From Rhizobium sp. SG_E_25_P2 (GTDB lineage Bacteria > Pseudomonadota > Alphaproteobacteria > Rhizobiales > Rhizobiaceae): DNA of 64,000 nt. Below are positions 8,777 to 19,154 of the stretch, one piece after another. The translations under genes were made by a program, and so were the position numbers. The DNA lies in contig NZ_JARXVM010000014.1 of NCBI RefSeq assembly GCF_029892285.1, forward strand, positions 62,001-126,000, given 5' to 3'. The notes beneath the pieces are model-generated. The model made no database searches, was not told the DNA's origin, and saw nothing but the letters and a program-made list of their open reading frames with translations. Every line of letters starts with the position of its first letter. Positions within the stretch are counted from its first letter, which is position 1.

Positions 8777-9553
8777 ATGCTCAAAGATTCAATTGCGATC
8801 ATAAAACGTCATCTCACAGCCTATCTTGTGACGTTCTCTGTGTTTTTCGGTTTAGAATTCATTTACTCAAAACTAGGCGCAACAGTTCCCGGGGGATGGA
8901 TAGGTCAATTTTGCTTTGCCTATCTACTTGGGAAAGCGATGTCCTCAGTGATTTTCCCCAACAACACGTCCCCCAGAGGGATAGATTCACGCGAGAAAAA
9001 ACATTTCCAATGGCTATACCCAAGTTATTTCCTTAAATATTTCCTCTTGATGACTTTAGCCAAGGTTACAGCTGCAGGATTCACATACTCGCTTGGCTAC
9101 CGGGACCCTGATTCAACCCGCTTCCTTATGGCGAGTTTCATCTTCTCAACTCTTTTTGTCTCATTGGCGCTTGGACTCGCCGGGACTTGGCTTCCTGCAG
9201 GGATAGGGCTCGCCGACAACAGTTTTCTGAAGACGATCAGAAGGGCGAAGATGACGTTCCCAGGCGTATTCTTCCGTGTGCTCCTGAGTTTAGTCTTCGT
9301 AAACGTTCTGATCGAAGGCGTTAGCTGGGGGATATCGCTGGCGGCGAAGGACGTTGCCGATGCGCCAGTTCTAGGGAAGGCTTTTTCCGTTCAGCACATC
9401 GCAGAAGTCATCACCTTTTTCTGGCTCAACGCGCTCTTCGTCACCTACATCGCCGTGGTCATAGCCCGCGCGTATCTCCGCGCAGAACAAAGCCTCTCCC
9501 CCACCCGCCATGCATCGGCTTCGCCGATGGACGGCGCGGACGGAATAGCCTAA
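8777..9553 (+). CDS. Hypothetical multi-pass membrane protein
   Basis: A 258-residue protein with five or six hydrophobic stretches (about residues 14-34, 44-62, 85-105, 118-142, 165-190 and 213-235), so probably an inner-membrane protein. No family was recognised. Base composition is more AT-rich than the surroundings and codon choice is less biased, suggesting later acquisition or weak expression. It follows the Hsp70-like gene by about 75 bases on the same strand and is followed by an 11-base inverted repeat, so it may be a separate small transcription unit. Confidence 0.65.
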   Translation: MLKDSIAIIKRHLTAYLVTFSVFFGLEFIYSKLGATVPGGWIGQFCFAYLLGKAMSSVIFPNNTSPRGIDSREKKHFQWLYPSYFLKYFLLMTLAKVTAAGFTYSLGYRDPDSTRFLMASFIFSTLFVSLALGLAGTWLPAGIGLADNSFLKTIRRAKMTFPGVFFRVLLSLVFVNVLIEGVSWGISLAAKDVADAPVLGKAFSVQHIAEVITFFWLNALFVTYIAVVIARAYLRAEQSLSPTRHASASPMDGADGIA

Positions 9554-9586
9554 GCAGCCGCCGGCGCGCTACAATCGGCGGCTGCT
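9553..9586 (+). promoter_or_regulatory. Perfect 11-base inverted repeat between two genes
   Basis: AGCAGCCGCCG at 9553-9563 pairs exactly with CGGCGGCTGCT at 9576-9586 around a 12-base loop. It begins at the stop codon of the membrane-protein gene and ends 13 bases before the GTG of the next MFS gene. No run of T follows, so it may be a factor-dependent terminator, an RNA-stabilising hairpin or a regulator site for the MFS gene. Confidence 0.45.
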
Positions 9587-9599
9587 ACGGAGCCTTGAT

Positions 9600-10760
9600 G
9601 TGACCAACAGCCTCAAATCGATTTCCAGCCTGCTTCTCACGATCTTCATCGTCATGACCGGTTTCGGTCTGGGCGGCTATATCGTGCAATTGCGCGCGCT
9701 CGGCGAAGGCTGGACGGCCTATGACATTTCGCTGATCGGCGCGGTCTATTCGCTCGGCTATACGCTGTCGTCCTTCGTCACGCCGCGCTTCATCCGCCGC
9801 ACCGGCCATATCAGGGTGTTCTCCGCCTATATCGCGCTGATGTCGATTTCGATCCTGCTTTGCTCGCTCGAACAGACGCCCTTCTGGTGGATGCTGTTTC
9901 GCGGCCTGTTCGGCTTCGCCATCGCCGGCGGCTATATGATCATGGAAAGCTGGATCAACGAGAAGGCGACCAATGAAAATCGCGGCCTGATGTTCTCGGT
10001 CTATATGGTGGTGGCCATGGGCGGCTCGATTGCCGGCCCCTATATCGCAGCCCTCGCCGATCCCATGACCACGGTGCTGTTCATCGTCGCCGCCATCCTG
10101 TTCTCCGTCGCCATCTTCCCGATCGCGCTGACCTCGAGTTCGACACCGTCCATCCCCACCGAAGCGGGTTTCGATCTCAAGGGCCTGTGGACGCGCTCGC
10201 CGGTCGCCTTTGTCGGCACCTTCATTGCCGGCGTCATTTCGGCGGCCTGGGTCAATTTCTCGGCCGTCTACGCCAAAATGACCGGCCTCAGCGAAACCGG
10301 CGGCGCCAATCTCATCGCCGCCGTCATTTTGGGCTCCGTGGTGGCGCAGTTTCCGCTCGGCCGCATTTCCGACCGCATGGACCGCCGGTTGGTGATGGTC
10401 GCCTGCGGCGCTTTCGGCATCGTCGCCGCGCTCGCCATGGCCGCGTCCACGGCCTCGCCCTATATGGTCTATCTCTCCGGCTTCCTGGCCGGCATGGTGA
10501 TCTTCCCGATCTATTCGCTGAATGTGGCGCATGCCAATGATCTCGCCGAACCCGGCGAATATGTGCGGATTTCGAGCGGCATCACCGTGCTCTATGGATT
10601 GGGCGTCGTCGTCGGCCCGCTGGCCGCCGGCCAGGCCATCGCATTCGCCGGCGCGCCCGGCCTGCCGATGCTGCTGGCGCTCTGCTTTGCGCTCTACGGC
10701 GCCTATGCCGGGCTTCGCCTGCGGCAGCGTCCCGCCATCATCCCGCCGACGGACGTTTGA
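9600..10760 (+). CDS. MFS transporter, YcaD-like
   Basis: A 386-residue membrane protein with twelve predicted helices. The pattern of an early GYIVQLRALGEG loop, MIMESWINEKATNENRG after helix 5 and GRISDRMDRR in the central loop is typical of the YcaD/MFS_1 branch of putative permeases. The start is GTG at 9600; the nearby ATG is followed directly by a stop. The substrate is not predictable. Its 3' end overlaps the converging DMT transporter gene by 23 bases. Confidence 0.87.
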   Translation: MTNSLKSISSLLLTIFIVMTGFGLGGYIVQLRALGEGWTAYDISLIGAVYSLGYTLSSFVTPRFIRRTGHIRVFSAYIALMSISILLCSLEQTPFWWMLFRGLFGFAIAGGYMIMESWINEKATNENRGLMFSVYMVVAMGGSIAGPYIAALADPMTTVLFIVAAILFSVAIFPIALTSSSTPSIPTEAGFDLKGLWTRSPVAFVGTFIAGVISAAWVNFSAVYAKMTGLSETGGANLIAAVILGSVVAQFPLGRISDRMDRRLVMVACGAFGIVAALAMAASTASPYMVYLSGFLAGMVIFPIYSLNVAHANDLAEPGEYVRISSGITVLYGLGVVVGPLAAGQAIAFAGAPGLPMLLALCFALYGAYAGLRLRQRPAIIPPTDV

Positions 10761-11655
10761 CCCCGCGGCGGCTTTCCCGCCAGATGATGAAAACGCCGGA
10801 GCCGATGATCACGGCCGCGCCGAAAAACAGCGAGGCGCTCAGCGTCTCGCCGAACAGCAGATAACCGACCGCCGCCCCGCCGATGATCGATGTGTATTCG
10901 AACGGCGCGATGGTCGAGACATCGGCATAGCGATAGCTCTCGGTCAGCAATATCTGGGCGACCCCGCCGAAAAAGCCCGCCCCCATCAGCATCAGCGCCT
11001 GTTCCCATGTCATCGCCGGCCAGCCGAACGGGATGGTCAGAAGCGAAAGAAGCGTCGCGGACAGGGAGAAATACAACACGATCGTCGGCGTGTTCTCGGT
11101 CCGCACCAATTGCCGGACCTGCACCATGGCCAGCGCCGCCATCGCCGCGCTCATCAACGCGGCAATCGCGCCGGCAAATTCCCCCGTGCTCATCTGCCCA
11201 GAGGTGAACAGATCGAGCTTGGGCCAGAGAATGATCATCACGCCGACAAAGCCAACGGCCACCGCGCTCCAGCGATAGGCCCTCACCTCTTCGCCGAGCA
11301 GAACAGCGCCAGCAATGACGGTGAATAGCGGCAGCGCGTAACCGATCACGATCGCCTCCGGCAGTGGCAAATGCACCAGCGCATAAAAACCGAACGACAT
11401 CGAGATCACGCCGATAAAACCGCGCTTGAAATGACCGAAGGGATTGTCCGTGCGGAAAGCGGAGAGGAACTCGCCGCGCAGCGCCAGCCAGGCGAGAATG
11501 GCCGGCATGGCGAACAAGGATCGGAAGAACGTAATCTCCCCGGTCGCCAGCCCCTTGCCGCCTTCCTTGATCAGGATCTGCATGCACAGAAACAGCAAGA
11601 TCGACAGCAGCTTCATCGTGATGCCGCGCAGAGGATTGGTGACAGTCTTGTCCAT
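10738..11655 (-). CDS. DMT/EamA family transporter
   Basis: A membrane protein of about 305 residues with ten helices in two EamA repeats, including LPLPEAIVIGYALPLFTVI closing repeat 1 and PFEYTSIIGGAAVGYLLFGE in repeat 2. It resembles the RhaT/S-adenosylmethionine-type permease branch (EamA). The frame stays open to 11772. The start is uncertain: MDKTVTN at 11655 matches the family, but MGPKESD further upstream has a better GGGGAG ribosome-binding site. Unlike the DMT gene at 2112, this copy is intact. Substrate unknown. Confidence 0.87.
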   Translation of the reverse strand: MDKTVTNPLRGITMKLLSILLFLCMQILIKEGGKGLATGEITFFRSLFAMPAILAWLALRGEFLSAFRTDNPFGHFKRGFIGVISMSFGFYALVHLPLPEAIVIGYALPLFTVIAGAVLLGEEVRAYRWSAVAVGFVGVMIILWPKLDLFTSGQMSTGEFAGAIAALMSAAMAALAMVQVRQLVRTENTPTIVLYFSLSATLLSLLTIPFGWPAMTWEQALMLMGAGFFGGVAQILLTESYRYADVSTIAPFEYTSIIGGAAVGYLLFGETLSASLFFGAAVIIGSGVFIIWRESRRGVKRPSAG

Positions 11656-11883
11656 GGAAAACATACACGATCGAAAATGATCGCTTTCCTTTGGCCCCAT
11701 TCGCTCCCCAGCACAAGTACCGGGGCATGCTGAAACCTTATCCATATAAAGACGCAACATATTGTTTACCAAAAATTATCATTAAAAATCTATCATAGGT
11801 TGCATATCAGATAGGCAAATGATGCGTCTTTAGGCATTTCAATATCTATACTAGACGAATTTCCACATAAAAGGGGAATATTT

Positions 11884-12987
11884 ATGGCTTACGCCGTCAA
11901 AAAAGCAACCACAAAGCCATCCGAACAGATATCGCCACGCGCAATGCGTGTTGTCACCGATCGAATTGCCGCCGATATGACCGGCTACGGCGAGGCCAAC
12001 AGCGTCATCGTCAAGCAGATCAAGCTCCTCGCCATCAATGCGGCGATCGAGGCGGCGCGTGCGGGCGACATGGGTAAGGGGTTTGCCGTGGTCGCGGCCG
12101 AGGTCCAGCGGCTGGCCGAAAATTCCTCCGATCTCGCCTCTCGCTTCGAAAGCAATGTGTTGAAGCGGATCAATATGGGGCGCGGCATCGCCGATGGTTT
12201 GGTCGCCCAGATGGAGGGCGAACGACTGACAGACCTCGCCCAATCTCTCGTGCAGCTGATCGTGCGCAATCTGTTCGAACGAACCGCCGATGTGCGTTGG
12301 TGGGCGACCGATTCCGCCCTTTGGCAAGCGCTGGAGGCGCAAACACAATCATCCTTCGATCATGCAGCCGAAAGGCTTAGCGTCATCAACCGCTTCTATA
12401 CCGTTTATCTAGACCTTGTACTGGTCGACATCAACGGTCGCGCGGTCGCCACAGCCAATCCCAAATATCGTAAATCGATCATGGGACAGTCCTTGCGTGC
12501 AGAGCCCTGGATGAAGGCTGCGCTCGCCACACAAAGCGGCAATGATTACATCGTCGACAAGGTTTCCCCTTCCCCCTTCCACCAGGGAGAGGACACGCTG
12601 GTCTACGCGACGGCCATCCGCGAAGGCGGCCATCAGAACGGCGCGCCGCTCGGCGCACTGGGCGTCTATTTCGATTGGAAGAATCAGGGACAGGCGATCG
12701 TCGAAAAAGAAGCCAATCTTCCGCCGCACATCGCCGACAAAACTGCGGTGCATCTGCTGGATGAAAACAGCCGCATCATCGCCACCACGAGGCCACAGCA
12801 GCTCTATCGCAGCTTCCAGTTGTCTTCAGGCGGCAGAAGCAAAGGCAGCTATTACATCAATGACGGAACGCTCGTCGCTTTCGCCAAGACACTCGGTTAC
12901 GAGGATTATGACGGGCTCGGCTGGAGTTGCGTGGTGGTTCAAGAGACGGAACGCGACGAGGAAATCAAGAGCGCCCTGAATCTATAA
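11884..12987 (+). CDS. Soluble methyl-accepting-chemotaxis-like protein with a C-terminal Cache-type sensor region
   Basis: A 367-residue protein without a membrane segment. Residues about 45-85 carry the highly conserved hairpin tip of chemoreceptors ([20 protein letters not shown] followed by [11 protein letters not shown]), the CheA/CheW contact region. Most of the remainder, about residues 130-360, looks like a Cache-type ligand-binding domain ([29 protein letters not shown] and [11 protein letters not shown] are typical strands). This order is the reverse of classical receptors, and the coiled-coil part is very short, lacking long methylation helices. A cytoplasmic sensor for a small ligand is plausible. 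It is a single gene with a well-separated upstream region. Confidence 0.78.
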   Translation: MAYAVKKATTKPSEQISPRAMRVVTDRIAADMTGYGEANSVIVKQIKLLAINAAIEAARAGDMGKGFAVVAAEVQRLAENSSDLASRFESNVLKRINMGRGIADGLVAQMEGERLTDLAQSLVQLIVRNLFERTADVRWWATDSALWQALEAQTQSSFDHAAERLSVINRFYTVYLDLVLVDINGRAVATANPKYRKSIMGQSLRAEPWMKAALATQSGNDYIVDKVSPSPFHQGEDTLVYATAIREGGHQNGAPLGALGVYFDWKNQGQAIVEKEANLPPHIADKTAVHLLDENSRIIATTRPQQLYRSFQLSSGGRSKGSYYINDGTLVAFAKTLGYEDYDGLGWSCVVVQETERDEEIKSALNL

Positions 12988-13184
12988 TAATGATAGCGCT
13001 CAACAAGCCTGATCCACGCAGACTATGACAAAGTTGTTCCTATTTGATACATGTTAACGTTAGATCAGCTTTTCATTGAAATACTACCGCCGGATTTGCG
13101 CGCATCGCATAGAGGGCAAGCGGGGATGAGCGCTTTCGACGACGATCACCATGACAATTCGCGCTTGCAAACCGGGAAGACACG

Positions 13185-15833
13185 ATGGACGCCTCCTCCG
13201 GCCAGATAATTCATCTGACAGATTACCGCCCAACAGATTTCGTGCTCGAGCGCGTCGATCTCACCTTCGAACTCGATCCCACGGCGACGCTGGTGATCCA
13301 GCGATCGTTGATGCATCGCCGCGAAGGCGTCTCCGAAGATGCGCCGCTTGTGCTCGACGGCGATGAACTATCGCTCAAGGCGGTCGCGATCGACGGCAAC
13401 GATATTCCCGCCTCGCAATACGACGTCTCCGACAAGCAATTGATCATCCGCGGTCTGCCGACCGGTGTGACGTTTGAGGTGACAGTCGAGACAATCATCA
13501 ATCCCGAAGCCAACACCAAGCTGATGGGCCTTTACCGCACCAACGGCACCTATTGCACGCAGTGCGAGGCGGAAGGCTTCCGTCGCATCACCTATTTCAT
13601 GGATCGTCCCGACGTTCTCGGCGTCTACACGATCACCATTATCGGCGATGGCGACGCCAATCCGCTGATGCTGTCGAACGGCAATTTCCTCGGCGCCGGC
13701 CCCTATGGCGATGGCCGCCGTTTCGCCGCCTGGTTTGATCCGCATCCCAAGCCCAGCTACCTCTTCGCGCTGGTGGCCGGCAATCTCGGCGTGGTCGAAG
13801 ACACGTTCACCACCATGTCCGGCAATGAAGTCGCGCTCAAGATCTATGTCGAGCATGGCAAGGAGCCGCGCGCCGCCTACGCCATGGACGCGCTCAAGCG
13901 TTCGATGAAGTGGGACGAGGAAGCCTTTGGCCGGGAATATGATCTCGACATATTTATGATCGTCGCCGTGTCCGACTTCAACATGGGCGCCATGGAGAAC
14001 AAGGGCCTCAACGTCTTTAACGACAAATACATTCTCGCCGATCCGGAAACCGCGACCGACCAGGACTACGCCAATATCGAGGCAATCGTCGCGCACGAAT
14101 ATTTCCACAACTGGACTGGCAACCGCATCACCTGCCGCGACTGGTTCCAGCTCTGCCTCAAGGAAGGCCTGACCGTCTATCGCGACCACGAGTTTTCCGC
14201 CGATCAACGCTCACGCGCCGTCAAGCGCATCGCCGAGGTTCGTCATCTCAAGGCCGAGCAGTTCGCCGAGGATGCAGGCCCGCTCGCCCATCCGGTGCGG
14301 CCCGAGCTTTATCGCGAGATCAACAACTTCTACACCACTACGGTCTACGAGAAGGGCTCCGAGGTCACCCGGATGATCGCGACCCTGCTGGGCGCGGCGG
14401 ATTTCCGCAAGGGCATGGATCTCTATTTCGAGCGCCATGACGGCCAGGCCGTGACCATTGAGGATTTCGTCACGTGTTTCGAGGATGCGAGCGGTCGCGA
14501 TCTCGGCCAGTTCTCGCTCTGGTATCGCCAGTCCGGCACGCCGCTGGTGTCAGTCTCCACCTCCTATGACGCTGGAGCCAAGACGCTCAGCCTGTCGCTT
14601 GAACAGATGATCCCGCCGACCCCCGGCCAGGCCGTCAAGCAGCCGATGCATATTCCGCTGGCGCTTGGCCTGATCCTGGAAGACGGTTCGGAAGCCAAGC
14701 CCAGCGCCGTTACCGGCGGCGAATATTCCGGCGGCGTCCTGCATCTTACCGATCGAGCCCAAACCTTCGTCTTCGAGGGCGTGGCCTCGCGTCCAGTCCT
14801 GTCGGTCAATCGCAGCTTCTCGGCGCCGATCAACCTGCATCTCGACCAGTCGGCGGCCGATATCGTCCATATAGCCCGTCATGACGCCGATCTGTTCTCA
14901 CGCTGGCAGGCGATCAACACGCTGGCGCTGCAGGATCTCCTCAAGGCGGTGCGATCAGCCCAATCAGGCGAGACGCCGTCAGCAAGCGCGGAACTCACCG
15001 AGATTCTCGGCGCAACCCTGATCAACGACGCGCTTGAACCCGCCTTCCGCGCCCAGGCGCTCGCTTTGCCGTCTGAAGCCGATATCGCCCGGGAGATCGG
15101 CGCCAATATCGACACGGACGCCATTCACGCCGCGCGCGAAGCGGTGATTTCGTCCGTCGCAAAGGCGATTGGCGGACCGCTTGCCGACATCTATGCGGCG
15201 ATGGCCTCCGATGGCGCATTCAGCCCCGACGCGGTCAGCGCCGGAAAGCGGGCCCTGCGCAACGCCGCCTTGGTGTGGCTCGCCTATGCCGAGGAAACGC
15301 CCGCGCGGGCTGCCGGGGTATTTGCGGAAGCCGACAACATGACCGAACAGGCGCATGCGCTGATGACGCTGAGCCATCGTTTTCCGGACAGCGCCGAGGC
15401 CGCAGAGGCTCTCGCAGCCTTTGAGACCCGGTTCGGCGATAATCCGCTGGTGATGGACAAATGGTTTTCCATCCAGGCTGCCATTCCCGGCGCGTCGACG
15501 CTCGATCGCGTCAAGGCGCTTTCAGCCAGCCGCCATTTCGCGCCGAACAATCCCAATCGCCTCCGGTCGCTCATCGGCTCCTTCGCCATGCAGAATCCGA
15601 CCGGCTTCAACCGCAAGGACGGCGCTGGCTACAGTTTCCTCGCCGAACAGATCGTGGCGATCGACAAGCGCAATCCGCAGGTCGCCGCCCGAATCCTGAC
15701 CTCCATGCGTTCATGGCGGTCGCTGGAAGCTGTGCGCGCCAGCCACGCCAAGGCGGCATTGATGGAGATCGACCGGTCCGGTCCACTGTCCACCGATGTG
15801 CGCGATCTCGTCGATCGCATGCTCAAGGGTTGA
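13185..15833 (+). CDS. pepN: Aminopeptidase N (M1 family)
   Basis: An 882-residue zinc metallopeptidase of the gammaproteobacterial/alphaproteobacterial PepN type, which removes N-terminal residues from peptides in the cytoplasm. The substrate-recognition motif GAMENKGLN is present. The zinc motif HEYFHNW is followed 18 residues later by the glutamate in LKEGLTVYRD, giving HExxH-x18-E. The all-helical C-terminal domain is complete, and length matches the family. GGAAG six bases before the ATG serves as ribosome-binding site. A strong intrinsic terminator follows directly. Confidence 0.97.
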   Translation: MDASSGQIIHLTDYRPTDFVLERVDLTFELDPTATLVIQRSLMHRREGVSEDAPLVLDGDELSLKAVAIDGNDIPASQYDVSDKQLIIRGLPTGVTFEVTVETIINPEANTKLMGLYRTNGTYCTQCEAEGFRRITYFMDRPDVLGVYTITIIGDGDANPLMLSNGNFLGAGPYGDGRRFAAWFDPHPKPSYLFALVAGNLGVVEDTFTTMSGNEVALKIYVEHGKEPRAAYAMDALKRSMKWDEEAFGREYDLDIFMIVAVSDFNMGAMENKGLNVFNDKYILADPETATDQDYANIEAIVAHEYFHNWTGNRITCRDWFQLCLKEGLTVYRDHEFSADQRSRAVKRIAEVRHLKAEQFAEDAGPLAHPVRPELYREINNFYTTTVYEKGSEVTRMIATLLGAADFRKGMDLYFERHDGQAVTIEDFVTCFEDASGRDLGQFSLWYRQSGTPLVSVSTSYDAGAKTLSLSLEQMIPPTPGQAVKQPMHIPLALGLILEDGSEAKPSAVTGGEYSGGVLHLTDRAQTFVFEGVASRPVLSVNRSFSAPINLHLDQSAADIVHIARHDADLFSRWQAINTLALQDLLKAVRSAQSGETPSASAELTEILGATLINDALEPAFRAQALALPSEADIAREIGANIDTDAIHAAREAVISSVAKAIGGPLADIYAAMASDGAFSPDAVSAGKRALRNAALVWLAYAEETPARAAGVFAEADNMTEQAHALMTLSHRFPDSAEAAEALAAFETRFGDNPLVMDKWFSIQAAIPGASTLDRVKALSASRHFAPNNPNRLRSLIGSFAMQNPTGFNRKDGAGYSFLAEQIVAIDKRNPQVAARILTSMRSWRSLEAVRASHAKAALMEIDRSGPLSTDVRDLVDRMLKG

Positions 15834-15839
15834 TCAAGC

Positions 15840-15869
15840 GCGGCGGGGTCTTCCCCGCCGCTTCTTTTT
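15840..15869 (+). terminator. Intrinsic terminator of pepN
   Basis: A nine-base perfect GC stem (GCGGCGGGG pairing with CCCCGCCGC) around the loop TCTT, followed by TTCTTTTT. It starts a few bases after the pepN stop codon. Confidence 0.88.
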
Positions 15870-16091
15870 GCGCCTCAATTGGGTTCCGCCCCCGTTTGAA
15901 CAGCAGGCGAAATCGCCTATCCAGCTGATTTTTCTTGCCTCCCGCGTGTTCCGCCGAAAAAAAGCCGAGTCGAATAAAGGGGTTAATAAAAGTTTAATCC
16001 GACACTCTGGACAAGCTGATTCGAGGATGATTCATTACGGTAGATTCGGGCGAGCGGCGGTCGAATCATCAACAGAATCAAGGCGGAAAAT

Positions 16092-18383
<2,292 letters not shown>

Positions 18384-18426
18384 GACAAAAGGCGGAGGTT
18401 GCTACGACTTGGCCTCTGCCCTCGCA

Positions 18427-18454
18427 TTGACAAAATACACAATTTACGTATTTT
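18427..18454 (+). promoter_or_regulatory. Promoter and candidate operator of the Phd/PemK-type operon
   Basis: A consensus -35 box TTGACA lies at 18427-18432. Overlapping it is a perfect inverted repeat, AAAATAC at 18432-18438 and GTATTTT at 18448-18454 around nine bases. It stands about 20 bases before the antitoxin start, where autoregulating antitoxins bind. Confidence 0.6.
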
Positions 18455-18474
18455 TCTCCTATAGGAGAAGTTCG

Positions 18475-18729
18475 ATGTCTCGTCCTCTGCAGGTTTCAGC
18501 AACCCAGTTTTCTCGTAGCTTCGCGCGTTATCGGGAAGAGGTCCACGCCGTCGGCGTGATCGAAGTGACGTCGCACGATCGTGTTGTCGGCGGCTATCTC
18601 AGTCCCAAGGAACTCGAACATTACCGGCGTCTCAAGCTCAAAGAGCGTGAGGTCGTGGCCGTCGAAGATATCGATGACGAACTTCTCGATGCCATCAAGA
18701 ACGCCAAATACGGCGAAGTATCCGAGTGA
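18475..18729 (+). CDS. Phd/YefM-type antitoxin
   Basis: An 84-residue antitoxin with ribosome-binding site AGGAGAAG before the ATG. The N-terminal half (SATQFSRSFARYREE, then VIEVTSHDRVVGGYLSPKE) matches the DNA-binding fold of Phd/YefM antitoxins. The acidic C-terminal tail (VAVEDIDDELLDAIKNAKYG) is the expected toxin-neutralising part. The stop overlaps the toxin start by four bases, and an inverted repeat upstream fits autoregulation by the complex. Confidence 0.82.
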   Translation: MSRPLQVSATQFSRSFARYREEVHAVGVIEVTSHDRVVGGYLSPKELEHYRRLKLKEREVVAVEDIDDELLDAIKNAKYGEVSE

Positions 18730-19154
18730 AGGCGCCGGCTCCAGTTCAGGGCCTCGTGATCCGATACAATTACCTTTGGCTGGAAGAAGTACGAAGCGGC
18801 CTGACGGAAGGCGTCAAGGATCGTCCCTGCGCGATCGTCATCTACGTCTCCCGGACAGGGCGCGCCTCCGTTGTCCCCATAACCCATTCGCCACCCGATT
18901 TCGGCCAGGAGGACCTATCTCTGGAGATCCCGGCGGCGCTCTGCGCATCGATTGGCCTTGATCAACAGACCAATTGGATACGGCTGGACGAGCTCAATTC
19001 ATTCGATTGGCCAAGCGAGTTTCTCCGTCCCCGTCCCGACAATCCAGAGCGATGCGACTACGGCATGATCCCAAAAGAGTTTTACGAGCAGATCCGTGAT
19101 CGCCTCGTCCGACTGGCCGAAGCGCGTCGCATCGCCCGCATTAACCGCGCCTGA
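18726..19154 (+). CDS. PemK/MazF-like growth inhibitor toxin (probable)
   Basis: A 142-residue protein translated from a GTG overlapping the antitoxin stop. The core (DRPCAIVIYVSRTG, ASVVPITHSPPD, WIRLDELNSFDWP) follows the beta-strand pattern of the CcdB/PemK/MazF fold, whose members are mostly mRNA endonucleases. Together with the Phd-like partner and operator it forms a complete type II module. Which RNase specificity it has, if any, cannot be told. It ends one base before the stop of the converging glnE gene. Confidence 0.72.
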   Translation: MKAPAPVQGLVIRYNYLWLEEVRSGLTEGVKDRPCAIVIYVSRTGRASVVPITHSPPDFGQEDLSLEIPAALCASIGLDQQTNWIRLDELNSFDWPSEFLRPRPDNPERCDYGMIPKEFYEQIRDRLVRLAEARRIARINRA

